From positions 2,303,848 through 2,367,847 of the forward strand of contig JACAXG010000130.1 of the NCBI GenBank assembly GCA_018881555.1: a DNA stretch of 64,000 nucleotides, in the 5' to 3' direction. The position numbers were made by a program, and so were the translations under genes. The stretch is from Amblyornis subalaris. Its lineage: Eukaryota > Chordata > Aves > Passeriformes > Ptilonorhynchidae. Positions 24,456 through 38,000 of this stretch are shown piece by piece (positions within the stretch are counted from its first letter, which is position 1; the number at the start of each line of letters is the position of its first letter). The notes under the pieces were generated by a model. That model did not search any database. It was not told where the DNA came from and saw only the letters and a program-made list of their open reading frames with translations.

Positions 24456-27195
24456 ATGACACATGGGCATGGGTGCTTGCCTGTTTTTCTCCTTTTTTTT
24501 TTCCAATTAACATTATGAAGTCCTAACTTTATGAAAAGGAAAGGACAATTACTTACTCTAGTATACCAAAATCGCACACAAAACTCTCATGGAATAAATC
24601 GAAGTAATTTGTAATTTATTTTATTTTGAGGGATGTCAAGGAAGTCACACAGTCATTCTACAGTTACAAGGGCCATCACAATGCCAAAAAAAAATATTGA
24701 AAGCCATAAAAGACCACTGAAAAAATGGAGGAAAAAAACAACTACATGTCAGAATATGGACTTAACCATCCCTGGAGCCAGTCGTATTAAATTGTCCCTA
24801 TACAACCCAGGAAGAATACCATCAAGATACTGGACATAGTTAACTAGGTAAGCAACTGAAAGCATAAAAACTTCCATAAACTGTCTTCATATGTGCTCCG
24901 CTGCTAAGTTAACAAGCACCTATGTCATTAACAGCCTTTGAAAGCTGAAAGCATACAACACATGGTCTTATTTTTTCTCCCATTTCTCTCACTTTTAAAC
25001 ATATGTGGCTACAGGATACAAACATACAGGCATATGTTGTATGAAGAGGTTTTACTCTCATTCATGCATTACCATGTCCTAATAAAAAGCTGTATGAAGA
25101 CTGTTTTCAATCACACACTATCAAAAATGCTTGTTTCAATTACAAAGCATTTGTTCTTCTGCAACAAAGCCATCCACATTACATCTCAAAATAACTGAAA
25201 CTGAAGAGATAGAGGAGGCACGATTAATATAAAAGCAAGGACTATACGACCTCCAGGGTTTGAAATAAAGAGGCTCTAATGCAACAACCCTGACCCCTGA
25301 AAGTGATGGGTCATTTTCTTCTGTGATGAACAGTGATTGCTTTCTGTAACTCTAACAGTTGTCAAGTAGGATAAAGAGTATGGCTGGCAGATGATAGTTG
25401 TGAAAAGCTTGCACTTTTAACAATGACTTACTGCCCTGAAATACAGATAAACTGTCCAATTGAGCATCTTCTACAAGATGTTACAAGCTCTTAAAGCCAT
25501 ATACTACAACAACTGACATCACTGGTTTTATTAGGGATCAATCTAGTGGATACGGAACCTAAGAATATAGAAAACTGTTAAATTATACAGTCTTAATTCA
25601 AATGATTGAATGAGAAAGGTATGCAAATTTGCTGTACATATGAAATACGTGATTCTGGTACATCACTGTTGACACTTGGCAATCACGCATATACCTTAAG
25701 CACAGGACATAAAACTTCACAACTCACACAACTTGGCATAAATTTCATAGGCATGAGAATACAGAAACCAGCTATNCTACTACTAAAAGTGAACCCTCCT
25801 TCTAAGAATATAGACAAGAATACAGATGAAACCATATCAACAGCACACAGAAGAAGACGCTGCCAGGTGCTAAAACATATTTGAATTTTTATCAATAAGT
25901 AAAAACATGAACTCAGAAATTAGTCTGAATTAATCAACGTATTTATTCTCCCTGAACTAACCAGAAATAGCTACTTCAGTATATAGGCTAAAAATCTGTA
26001 TTTTGCTGTAATAAATCACAGATATAGATGCTCACAGTTTGAACATATTCTAAAAATTAACACTGTCCATTTTATAGTATTTAAAATATTCCAGAGAATA
26101 TTCATAAACATATACACATATTTCTACACAGAATATTCACATATACATATGTGAACATCCAGTTCATACATACAGATTTTGTACTGTGCTGTAGTAGCAG
26201 TCATATGTATACACACTAACACCTTTACTTTCAGTACTACACAATGCTTAGTTAAATGCTAGTACTGGCACTTCAATGCAGAAATGGTAAGCATCCTCCA
26301 AAGCTTACTTTTAATACCTAGCAATAAAGCAGGCTTATGTTTTTTTCACAATGAAATACCACAAATTGTACTGAATTATGTGACTACTATTTATCTACTT
26401 TTAGGGAGTAAAATTTAGGGAGGACAATTTATTAAAGCACAGGAGGAACTCCAGAACACTGGAAGGTCACAGGCTCTGTGCTGAGCTGCTAAGCAGAAAC
26501 ATCTATGATGTTGCAGAGCTGCCATTTTTCTTCCTTGACAAAGCCTCCATCTGCCAGAGCCATTTACAGCCTCAGAGCCAGAATATCAATGATTTCCAAC
26601 CATTCTCCAACTCTGCTTTCACCTTGACATCACCTCTGTAATATATCTAAAGCAGATGATACATATAACCCTGAAAAACTCTTAAGCCCATGCTTTATTC
26701 AACTTATACGCATTTAAGCTGTACTCTAACATACCATTTCTTTACTTCCTCTGAATTGTGCAAGAATATTAAAACTCCAAATTGTGCATCCTTTTCATTG
26801 CTGTGCTTACCTTAAAGAAATTACCTTTGGAAAACCTAAAAAGAAAACCTTTGAATATTGACAAAATATGTAAAAAGAGTTAGAAAACATCTGATCATTT
26901 TAAAATCTGTATTTACATAATGTACATGCACACCATCACAATTTACTTTTTTCCAAATAAACAAAACATGCCTGGTAAGATCCTTATGACACGCAGAATA
27001 AACTATCACAGCTTCACTGGAACCAGCAAAACTACATTCAACTCTACAGCTCTTGATGTACATGCAAACTGATTTAAAAAAAAAATTCAGATTACAGCTG
27101 GGTCAGAAAACGAAACAGAATCTTGACTTACTGAATGAATACCTAAAGAATTAGGTCTTCAGACAAAACAGATTATACCTGGATTGATAAAATCA

Positions 27196-27276
27196 ATCAC
27201 ACATACATACCCACACACACATATANTTATAAACATTCCTATATATATACAAACATGTATATGCACACATATACTC
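27196..27276. repeat. AC/AT-rich low-complexity stretch
   Basis: Degenerate CATACATACC, ACACACACAT and ATATATATAC runs mark a decayed dinucleotide/tetranucleotide microsatellite interrupted by unique bases. Confidence 0.7.
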
Positions 27277-28769
27277 TCTGTGAAGTATGAGAATATACAC
27301 TCCATCATCAGGCTCCTTACAACACAACTTTAACGAAGGCATTCCTAGATAGCAACTTTTGGAGTCCTGAAATGCAGGTGAATATCAGTACTCTGGTCTA
27401 ATTTTAAAACATGCAAATGTACAGCTTGATTTCACACTGAAACTGGGCCACAGAAGAAACCATTCTGTATTAAAAATATGTATGTAAACACGTGTGATCG
27501 CATAGCCGGAACTCCAACTACTGCCATACAAACCCTCAATATGTTAAGTATACAGGAGCAAAATATTTGAACACTAGATGAAGCTCGCAAGCACTTTTAT
27601 GAAAATTTACTTTGTAACACCTGTAAAGTACATATTTCACAATCTCAACTGTACCTCCCACCCTTTCCTTCCATTACTTATGTCTACTTCTTCCTGCTAC
27701 AGAAGTTATAGTGTCAGCAACTTGATAAATTGAATCTGTTCTATTTCTATGTGCCCTCTGGCCACTATTCACTTAGTTCAGGCTGCTTTTAATATTCCAA
27801 ATATAAAGAGAATTTAAACCCAGAATACTTTTGTAAATCTTTATGGAAAAAAATGGCACTTCATCCCCCAAAATACATTGCCCCTAGAGTTCCTCTGGCT
27901 AAATCACACAAGAGCTTAGTTAGACTGTAGCATAAGGCTGAACTAGTTCAGGTGTTACCTTTGTGCTCACTTTAGAAAGGGTAGGATCAGACATACATGA
28001 ATACACAACCAACGTATTTATTTTATGAGTTCAGGGTATTCGCCTGACACTCTCGTATCACATCTCTCAGCCAAAAAAACCCCAAACCAACCAAACAAAA
28101 AAACCACANCAAACTCGTTCAATTTTCCACCTGCTACAAATATACATTTCACTACCTATCTCACTTGCAATTCAACTACCCCTACCAACCTCCTCCTTGC
28201 CACTAGCTAATGCCTTTGGGTTTTTAGGGGTGCTAAAGTAGGTTGGCAAACTACAGAACACTATAGGAGCACCTACATGAAACATGCTTGTTCCAAGACC
28301 AGCACTTCACTGTTCACTGTATTTTGCACCTAAGAAGTCAAACCATGCTGTACCCAAACTTAAGACAACTGTTCCCAAACTGAGGAAAAACAGGCCCAAC
28401 ACAAAAGCAAAGTAACACATCTTTAAGAGTATGTATTACAAGGCAGTAGAGCTAAGGAGGAGAACAACATAAGGTATTCAAGCAGAGCCAGATCTGGGAG
28501 ACAGCATCACACTAAGAAAGATCTCACTGAAGACATGGAAGGACAGTGGTAAAAACAAAAGTCAATCACTGTTAGAAATCCAATACCTCTCAGTCTTACA
28601 CAACGGCAGCTCCCTACCACCACAATATTCCCTGCAATGAAGCACCGACCAGATTCATCAGTTCCTCATATACTGCCTCTTTAATTCTACCTTCCTCCTT
28701 CAAAAATCCTAGGAGGAAAGAGACAAAGGGGAAGAAAAGGAATATAGTTAGGAATTCTGTAGTTCCACA

Positions 28770-28905
28770 TGATAGAATCATAAAGTTGTGAAGATCAGAA
28801 AGATGTTACAGGAGTCATCTGGTCCCATCTCCTGCTCAAAGCCCAATTAATATCAAAGTTACATCAAGTTGTTCAGAGACCAGAGTCAATAAACAAGATG
28901 CAGCT
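28770..28905 (-). mobile_element. Diverged CR1 fragment, minus strand
   Basis: The plus strand shows GATAGAATCATAAAG, then CATCTGGTCCCATCTCCTGC and TCAAAGC, a weathered reversed CR1 3' end (consensus-like ATCATCTGGTCCAACCCCCTGC). It is shorter and more diverged than the neighbouring copy at 28940, which suggests an older insertion. The right edge is approximate. Confidence 0.65.
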
Positions 28906-28939
28906 TTTGCAAGCTCTCTCAGCATCCATTTCAGCATTT

Positions 28940-29110
28940 CATAGAACCACAGACTAGTTTGGGTTGAAAGGGACTTCAAAGATCGTCTAGTCCAACCCCC
29001 TGCCACGGGAAGCAATGTTTTTTTACTAGGCCACGTTGTTTAAAGCCCCATCCATCCAGACTCTGACTACCAGTCAGGGACTGGGCATTCTGCTACTGCT
29101 TCAACCTGTA
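28940..29110 (-). mobile_element. CR1 fragment, minus strand
   Basis: It starts CATAGAACCACAGACTAGTT and continues TGGGTTGAAAGGGACTTC and GTCTAGTCCAACCCCCTGCC, a clear reversed CR1 3' end. Diverged tail sequence (AAGCCCCATCCATCCAGAC) extends to about 29110. It lies next to an older CR1 copy in the same orientation. Confidence 0.88.
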
Positions 29111-31013
29111 CTGCTTTGTAAAAATTTCTGGAAAAAAAAAATCTTTTATTTTTATTTACCTAATATTAAGATAAATGAGCTTATTGACTACAGATGCTAC
29201 AAGCAGTGGAAGAATAGAGATAAAACCACAACTCAAGAATAAGCCAAATCCTTGTGCCTTTCACACATGGTTGAAGAGAGGTTCTGATCAGCACAGGGCT
29301 CCCAGTTACCAACCTGTTCTGTTTTCACATCAGTTTCTCACAAAACATATATTTAAGCCCTTCCAGTCATCAAGTTAAAAGAATTCAGTTTAATCAGTTG
29401 CCTTCTAAGCTTTGAATCTTTTGATTCCACTATTTCAAGGGGGTTTTTTTAATTGCAAGATTTGTTACCTACCTTAAAATAAGACATCAAGTAATGCTAA
29501 TTTAGCTTTGCCTAAGGACTTCTGAATAATCAAACAAAATTATTGACAGTAGTATTACAAATTCTGGTAAGTAAGTAAATAAATAAATAAATAAAAAATT
29601 CCACACAGAATATGCCTCCCTCCTTGAACTCGTAACCCTTACACAGACCACACTTTTTGGAGCTTTGCTGCAGTGAATTAGTCAAGTCCTACTAAAACAG
29701 GCTTTCTAGTTGAAACAGGAACACGACACTTATGATGAGTTACCAGCAGAAAAGTTCCTGAAGACTTACATTCAAAATATAAGGTGGCAACAATTTACAT
29801 ATGGAAAATTATCTTTTCAATAGTTGACTAGAAATGTCTTCTAAACATGAATATCTAAATTTCAGAGCTACCATATATTAAGACTCTGAAATTTAATTAG
29901 AAAAAATATTTCTCATTTCCTATAGGTAGACAAAGCCTTATATTTAAATGCTAACAACACTTCCTTCTGTAAGAAAGCCAAAGTAAAGTGAAAACTCTAA
30001 TCTAATCACATGTACTTGAAAGATTCCTGAACTTTTAAACTTTTGAAGCAACTATAAACAACAGAAACACCTGCAAATGGAACGTTGCTATTGCAAAGAT
30101 AAAATCAACTGGTCTAAACAGCACAGTGATACTACCAAAAACTGAATTTACATCTGAGCTCCTCCAGTTGACATCTGTACAGTAAAGCTTAACAAACCAC
30201 TTATTCCTCCTAACAGTGGATTTACAATACATAATCAGAACCTGCCCTTCAACCCTCTCAGCAAATAACCATTATTAAATCTGGTTTGCAGCAGAAGCAG
30301 TTGCGAGTAAGTCTTACAGAAGTTGTATCAGTAACAGGGTTTTGTGTTTTGCTTTTTTAACTGCCTTCCTATTATAACTTACAACAAATCAAATATAGAC
30401 TACCAGTTTAAAAGAAAGGTATAACAAAAAAGAGGTATTCCACAGAGAAATATGTACTTCATTAATTCTTTCCTTGAAACTTTCAGTCCTTTTGTAATTT
30501 TACTTTTGTCATTTTAGTTGTTTCATCTAGCATGGTAATTTGTTTTCCTCAATAAAGGAATCTAAATACATACAAGCAAGATATACAAGTACATACCCAG
30601 TAACCATATTTACAGACAACATACAGCAATAAACTACTTTCAATTTTTTAATAAGATGATTTTCTAAAAATAACTATGTAAAAACAAGTAGAAAAAAGGC
30701 ACAATTGCCCTCCACATTTCATTTACACTGTATAATTACTGCAAGCACATAAAACTGTTACAATCATATTCTCTTTAGCTTCTTAGTCAATGTTAATTGT
30801 TAGTATACTGAAGTGAAGATGTAATTAAATTTCCAGGTGTTACACATGTATGAAGAAAATAAATTCTCATGTTCTTTGGGGGATGGCCTGTTTTGGAAGC
30901 TTTATATTTCTTCTGAGCTTGCTAAGTGTACATCCACCTACACTGTCAAAAAAACCCCCAAACTCCTACTTTTCAAACATTATTACCACAAACCATGAAC
31001 AGCCTTCTTTGAT
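29111..31013. other. Intron, nothing recognised apart from a TAAA-type microsatellite
   Basis: An (AAGT/AAAT)n run lies at 29567-29596. The rest is AT-rich intron with no supported gene or element. Confidence 0.5.
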
Positions 31014-31472
31014 AGTCACAGAATGGTTCTGTTTAGAAGGGACCTTAAAGCTCATCTCATTCCATCCCCTGCCATGGGCAAGGACACCTTCCACTATCCC
31101 AGGTTGCTCCAAGTCCTGTCCTGGCCTTGGACACTTCCAGGGATGGGGCAGCCACAGCTGCTCTGAGCAACCTGTGCCNGGGCCCACCACCCTCACAGCT
31201 AAGAATTCCTTCCCAATATCCTATCTAACCCTGCCCTCCGGCAGCAGGAAGCCATTCCCCCTTGTCGTGTCCCTCTCCAGCTCTCCTGGGGCCCCTTTAG
31301 GCACTGGAAAGGCCTCTGAGGTCTCCCTGGAGCCTTCTCTTCTCCAGGTGTGCAGCCCCAGCTCTTCCAGCCTGTTTCCAGAGCAGAGGCTCCAGCCCTT
31401 GGACCACTGTTGTGGGCTCCTCTGGACCTACTTTAGCAGCTCCATGTCTTCCTTGTACTGTAGAATCCAGAA
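31014..31472 (-). mobile_element. CR1 fragment, about 460 bp, minus strand
   Basis: A well-preserved reversed CR1 tail: GTCACAGAATGGTTCTG, AGAAGGGACCTTAAAGC, CCACTATCCCAGGTTGCTCC, TTGGACACTTCCAGGGATGG, then CTCTTCTCCAGGTGTGCAGC up to TCTTCCTTGTACTGTAG. The long plus-strand open frame crossing it (30850-31491) is a by-product of the repeat. Same orientation as BAZ2B. Confidence 0.93.
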
Positions 31473-34400
31473 TTGTTTGGGGGGAATATAAAAACAGAGA
31501 TACCTTTTCCCCAACCAAATGCATCTTCCCACGAATTCTCTGCATCCTTTTGATAAGTTACATAATATAAAAAGGCAAATATCTATGTATCTAGATGCTT
31601 AAGCTAACTTTTTATGAGAAGTGGAACAATTGTGGAGAGGGAGCTAATGATACACTTATATTGCCATAAAAGCATGGAACTATTTTTGTTAACCCAAGTT
31701 CACCAAATTTTTCTTCTTTCTTTCCCCCTTACTTCTCCGTAAAGTGTGTTCCAACTTGTTATCAATAGTTTCCCATTAGCTGCCGGTTCCCAGACTTATC
31801 AAATTTCACTTCCAGTTCAACAATCCCATTTTTTGTTCATTTTCTTTTGTTCTGAATATAGAAGCTGCAAGTGATAAAGCAGATGGTTTTATAAAAATTA
31901 TTTAAAAACTGTTTGCCTAATTTGCATGTTTCTGCAAGTCTTCTGTGTTTTTATTTAACTTGCAAACAGGCTATTATTTGTATACATTTAAATTTCAAGT
32001 ATGAAAAGGGTTTTTCTTGGCAATTTGCTTCCATATTTTAGAAGCAATAACTGAAATACACAAAATCTTTCATGGCTGTGACTCACACACATTTTTTGTT
32101 GCTGTTTGCTTTCACACTCCTAGCCACCAATTCCAAGTAGGCCAATGAATACTTTGTTATTGTGAAAGGAAATTGGGTAGTTTCAAAACCTGTTAAATCC
32201 TTACTTAAACTTTCTGTAGAATGCTTGAATTCTGAATCTTTTAATATCTTGCTCTTCTTTACTCTTTTTTTTTGCCTCCACCCTCCCCTTCAAAAAAAAA
32301 ATGGAAAAAAACCCCATAAGTATATATCTCACCTACAAAGAGTCTTCTGCTTTCTGCAGTACTCACCAACACGAGTATTCCTGTAATGGCAACATCTCTC
32401 ACAAACGTGCCTTGTCATTACAATTTTGGTCAAAGAGGCCTCTCTTCTTAGCTTCCTAACCTCACTCCAGAAAATTTTGTTCACCCTTCTGCTGACCTGA
32501 TCTTTTACTTTTAACTCATTTCTTTCATTATAGCCATTAATAACTTGTTTAATTACAACCATATAGAAAATTTTTAGAAAGTATTATGTGTGTAACTTTC
32601 AAGTACTTGTCAACATTCTAAATTATCTGTTTCCACAAATAAATTGGGACTGTTAGAATCCACCACCGCCACCTTTAACAAATAAAAAGAGCCGCAATCA
32701 GGAATTAAAAGAATTTTGTATTTTGGGAGTAGAAATTAGTACCCACAAGAACTTCCTATCTAAAATGGCATCACTTTAACACGAAAAATACGAACACATC
32801 TCACTGAACAAAGAGACCAACCACCAACACCACTGACAACATAGAAGGAATTATTACTTGCCATTTTTCCTCATCTTTTCAAGCTCTCCTTTGATCAACC
32901 TATTTGTTACAACTAAAGGCACACTGAAGTGCCATTTCTTTGTTTGGATGGAAGTGTTGATATTGCTTCATAGCGAAGAAAGTATGTTCTGTAGTCTGAA
33001 GAAATTACTATACTCACAAAAATGTTGGAGATGATTAAGGATACATTTTTTTCTTATTATTCAGAGATTTAATATTTTTCATCTCTCAGAAAAGAATTAA
33101 GTTATAGTTAGACAAACACACAAGCAAAAAAAACTGGCACACTGAATTAGTATTAACAGCCAGGATTAAAATTAAGTTGTTGAAAGAAAGAGAAACAACT
33201 GGCTATTGTTTCTCTTGTACTTTTTAATGCCTAGAGGAAAACTCATCAAAAAGCATAAATCTTTCTATAAATTCCTCCTGTTCTTCTCCAATTGCATACT
33301 TAGAGGAGAAAATTTATGCATGTCAACTTGACCATTTATAGAGCATTCTTCTCATTTTCCTGAGCAAGGCACTTTTTTGTTCAGCATTCATCCTGATGGT
33401 TCCAGGAAGTAACAGAGGTCAGCTGCCACCAGCAGCAGCTCTCGTTCCACGGCTGTAGGTCTAGGAAAAATTGCCCCACAGAGCAGGATCTAGACTTGTT
33501 TGCAGGTAATAAGCCCCAAAACATTAAGTAGGAAGGAGGCCTTGTAACACTTGAGTGTTCAGAAGTAAGGACAAATTTTTAGCTCAAGCAATGCACCTGT
33601 ATTCTTAACAGAATTTTGTCTCTTTCCCAAGGTAAAGAACTTTTTCTTTTTTTAAAACAAGATTTCACAAGTCAGAAAGTTAGCAAGTTTAGCTTTCCAA
33701 AGCCAAACATACAGGAAATGTTTAATACCAATTACATATTTCATCCCCTTATCTCCTGCAAAACTGGAAGCTTCTTCTGGAAAGTTTCAACATCTTTCTT
33801 CAGTCACTGGAGGCTGGGAAATTAGCAGTCTCAGTACAACCCGGCAAAAAACATTACCTCATTAACAAAAAACCAACAGGGTTACGTTTTTATTAAAAGA
33901 AGGCTTTTTCATTAAAACTGGCTCACGTTACAGAAACTGACAGTAAGTATACTATGGCACTACAGGAAGTTTCACAATATCTGATGTCTGCAGTAAATAT
34001 TAAATCCTAGATAAAGCCTTAGTATTTGTCTATTATTGCAAATTACTTAATGACTTTCCTAGTTCTGCTTTTTAATTTTTTTTAAATGGTCAGAATGCTG
34101 CTCCTGACTTTGAAATAGCAGGCTATCATACCTCCCACCCTTACCCGCTCTTCTATCATTGCCTGCTAAGCAATATGTTCTCTAGAAAACTGCTCTTTTG
34201 AAATTTAATTCACTTGATCCCTCCTGTTTAATAGATCTGCTCTCTCCATATTAACCTATTCATTCTCTGAATTTAGCAGCTGCTGGTGGTGTTCTTGCCG
34301 TTCCCATAAATACTGTATTAAGTCACATGTAGTGGCTGTAACACCTCCTCTTTCTACGGTGTACAGAAAGCACTTCTGAAACCTGAGCCTTTTAAATCTA

Positions 34401-35054
34401 ATCTTATAAATTATTTTAACCAGTGTGCAAAAATTATTGATGTAGGCTTTTCTTTCCTACTGTCAGTGCAAATTTTACCTCTACTAACTGTAAAGTTACA
34501 TCTGGGACAAGGGCCAGAAGGTCACTATTGAAATATAAGACTCCACTGTATCACACAGTGTAGTAAAACAAGATAACTCATGTTCATCATCTAGCAAAAT
34601 ATCATGTATTCTCTGACTGTGCAAAATGCTTTTTGAAGTTGCTAAAACTGATTTCGGAATTAAGCTCTCAGCACAAATCTTAATTAGTTTTAAATATTCC
34701 ATAAACTGTACAACAGACATCAAAACTACTAAAGGTACACACTAAAATTACATTCTATCAAATTTATATATCAAGCCTACACGCAAAATAATCCAGAGAG
34801 AATTATAACAATTTTATGGATGTTAATTGTTAAAGACCTTTTCAATAGCTAAACCTGAAGTCACAAAAATAATTGCATCCATGGACTAAGAATCTGTAAG
34901 TTTTAGCTAAGGCTGTACTTAATGTCTGGCTGAAATCAGGACCTGGATGCAGAATTTAGCACTAAGCCATGCAGTACATAATATTTTCCTTTTCCCTGTA
35001 TGAGTCATGCTTCTCAGAGAACTATCAGAATGCTTACTGCTACAGCTTACTTAC
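31473..35054. other. Intron, nothing firmly recognised
   Basis: AT-rich intron without repeat families. Two strong minus-strand donors sit close together at 32333 (GTGAGATA) and 32366 (GTGAGTACTG). The only nearby acceptor would give exons of about 14-20 nt, so none is called. A 77-codon minus frame at 32329-32562 has no recognisable domain. Confidence 0.45.
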
Positions 35055-35097
35055 TGTGACCAACGTGGTCAGTTCTGTGACATTGCTGTTCTGCAAC
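35055..35097 (-). other. Candidate BAZ2B 5'-UTR exon (43 nt)
   Basis: On the minus strand an acceptor TTGTTTTCTGTTTTCAG (AG at 35099-35098) and a strong donor GTCACA|GTAAGTAAGC (GT at 35054-35053) enclose 43 nt. The interval carries a minimal upstream ORF (ATG TCA CAG AAC TGA), typical of a 5' UTR and unlike a coding exon. Its position, midway between promoter and coding exon, would suit a non-coding BAZ2B exon. It is inferred from splice signals only. Confidence 0.4.
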
Positions 35098-38000
35098 CTG
35101 AAAACAGAAAACAATTAATGATCAGCTGAGTCATCAAGTAACTTTTACAAGGACAAAGAAAGACACATCACACCAGAACACTAACATTTATCAAAAAAAA
35201 GTATTTGAAGTATTTCCAGCACACTGAAAGCACTTTGTTTTCCACTGCCAGATATGAAGCCATTACAACAACAGTTGAAGATAAATGTTACATAATAACA
35301 CTTGATTTGTTCGCAACTATATGTTTCAATACATATATCCACTCTACCATAACTAAATTGTGAATGACACAGTACAACATGTACCCCTTTGATGCACACA
35401 GTAAGCCAAAGGAATCTTTCTGTTAAAACGCAAAAAAAAAAATTCCCCCAAAACAATGGAAATTCTCAATTTTGTTATAAAGCAAGCAGAGTTTAATTCC
35501 ATTAGTGATGCTCTCTAGCATGCAAATTTAAAATTCTCTTTATGCTATGAGAATTCAGAAGCATCTGTGTGTCAGTAAACAATCTACAAATCCACAGCTA
35601 TTTCACTGAAAATTTAGAACTCAAAATAATTTTGAACACTTGCTTGGATTGTTTACTTGCTGTATTTTTTCCCCTGAGTAGATCAAGTTTTTCCAAATAC
35701 CTAGTTCACACACACTGTATAGGACAGAGAAGACAGCATAACAGATGCAACATTTCCATTCCAGAAAATGTTACTTGCTATAGTAGTAGAAATCCAGTAG
35801 TATTGGGGGTTTCTAATGTATTTTTTTCACTGAAGACTAGTAAAGATTCAGTGAAATTTTACAGCTCGGTACTTTAAAAATATCTTGTGTAGCATTAAAC
35901 ATGGACTTGCTTTACAAACCTTAGAGATGCTCTCTTCAGCTACACTGACAGACAATTTTAACTAAACAAATAGGCGTAATTGCCTACACATCAAAAATGC
36001 TAGAGTAAAATGGCATTTCAGGGTTTTTCTTTGTGTTTGCCTTGATTGGCGTTTTTATGCTGAACACTTTTTAGAAAACCAATGCATAGAAAAATAGGTC
36101 TTTTTACTCTAGATCTTCTACAGCATCACACTGATGGGAGCATAAAACTCACCTATCTCAGACAAGTGACACAGACAAGAAAGCACATTAATAAATTTAC
36201 ACAAACAAAACTTCAGTCATCTACATGAGCAAGAACTTCTTTTACAGTTAGGCAAGCTAGGTAGGCAGTTGCAACAACAACAGCCATAGTTTTTTTTAAA
36301 TTTAATCTTAAATTACAACCTGTAAACGTGTGGGCATTAACTCCAACTGGTATTTTGTTTGTTATGGCCACCAATAGCAAGCTACGCTCCCAGACATACC
36401 AGGAAAGCAATAGATATTTTTCTCCCTTGACAAAGGACAGCCAGAAACAAAACATTCCTCACAATAGTCAACAGAAATATCATCACCTATAAAGGAAAAG
36501 TATCGCATTTATTCTCCAAAGGAGAAATTTAAACATTAATATTCTCCTTCTCTACCCTACTGCCATACTTTGACACCACCAAAAAACCCCAACTTACTGG
36601 CACCAAAGAAGAGATGGAATAAGATATCGCACAGTAATTACACCACTTAAAAAGTGGGAGCAAAACATTTGAGGGAGAGAAAGCTTAAAAATGTATGTAC
36701 TTTGCTACACTCTCAATCATCCTGCTGGCTGACTAGAACCCTGAACCATCTTCCAGAAAGCAATAAACAGTCATATTTCTTCTTCTAAGTTGAAAACATG
36801 ACATTTCCTGCATTACCTGAAGCTCAAAGCTCAAGTACTTGCTCTCCAAGTAGCTCTTACTAGGATTCTGCAAATATGTTCTATTTCTGACTACATATAT
36901 TCCTGTGGCACGGCTAAGTTTGGTGTTTGGGATCAGTCCTGAANGCACTAAATAGCCCCCAAAACCTGAACTTTGGGACAAAGGTTAGANGTTCAGTAGA
37001 GCTGAGGATAGTGAAAAGAGCTCTTCAAGTTCCTGCTTGCCACTTGCCAAGAATGATAATCAGCTACTTAAGCACCCAGCAGGCAGGGACACTGCACAGT
37101 CACAGCTTCCTCAGCCTTGAATCATGTCCTGAAATAGTTTTAAAAACAGGCTTATACTATGGCTCCCTGATTAAAAGCACACACACTGGTTACGGCCCCA
37201 GTGTTCAAAGTACAGAGTAAACAGGTGCCCTCAATGGAAAAGTAAGCTAAAACTCAACAAAAAAGATGTGATTTGGCATGAATTTAAGGAAATGATACAA
37301 CACCAACTTCTCTATACGGTAAAAGAAAAAAAAAATTAAAGGACCAAAGAATATTGTTTCAGACTAAATATTCTCTTTCTTGACATAACTACACACACAT
37401 AAACATGAAAAGCTCAGGATTTACCATTTAATTGTGCAATAATGGAAGTCCTTGAAACCAGTTTCTTCTTCCTTCTAGCACTCCCAGTTATTCCATTAAA
37501 GCCCTACAGAGAAGCATTTTTTGTGGTTTATTTTTTACATTTGTTTTTAGAACCAATTATTACAAAGTGTAAAACAAAGTATCCTCAGGCACAAACAAAA
37601 TCCGAATGTGATTTGAGAGTAAAAGGCCAGAAACAGCCAACATGCCACACTCAATGGAGAGAGGTGGAAGCTGAATATTTAAAATAACAGAAAGAACAGA
37701 AAATGTAGAGTGGTCAATAGAAGAACGGGACAGTTAGCATGGACAAGAATGATTTTATTGTTTATTTTCAAATTTCATTATCAACTATGCAACATTAACG
37801 TAACCTAATCAGGTTTTCCTGCATTATTTCCTCACTGTGTAAAAAGTAAAGGAAAAGGAAGCTTTCTGTGTTTAATATTAGCATACAAATTGAGTTAATT
37901 GAGGTTTGACTTCAGTGGGAAGACAGGGTGGGGTGAATTCCCACCTTTGTTACTGTTATCACTTTGCAAGGTGGGTTTTCAAGCAAGACTAGAATAACTG

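Larger units (their letters stand above)
20328..28769. other. Long AT-rich intron stretch with only minor repeats
   Basis: No gene, CR1 or LTR is recognised over 8.4 kb. It holds a duplicated 21-bp word (22600-22653), a GT-rich run near 23020-23041, a G4 motif (24431-24455) and an AC/AT-rich low-complexity stretch (27196-27276). Several isolated good minus-strand donors (GT at 22858, 25431, 26812 and 27132) lack acceptors at exon-like distance, or would make exons under about 40 nt. Confidence 0.5.

Noticed and set aside
26813..26837. 25-nt exon-like interval on minus (acceptor GGTTTTCTTTTTAG, donor TTTAAG|GTAAGC)
   Set aside because: Too short, with a competing internal donor-like site; pseudo-exons of this kind are expected by chance in a 58-kb intron.
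30850..31491. 213-codon plus-strand open frame
   Set aside because: Most of it lies on the antisense strand of a CR1 tail and it contains an ambiguous base; not a gene.
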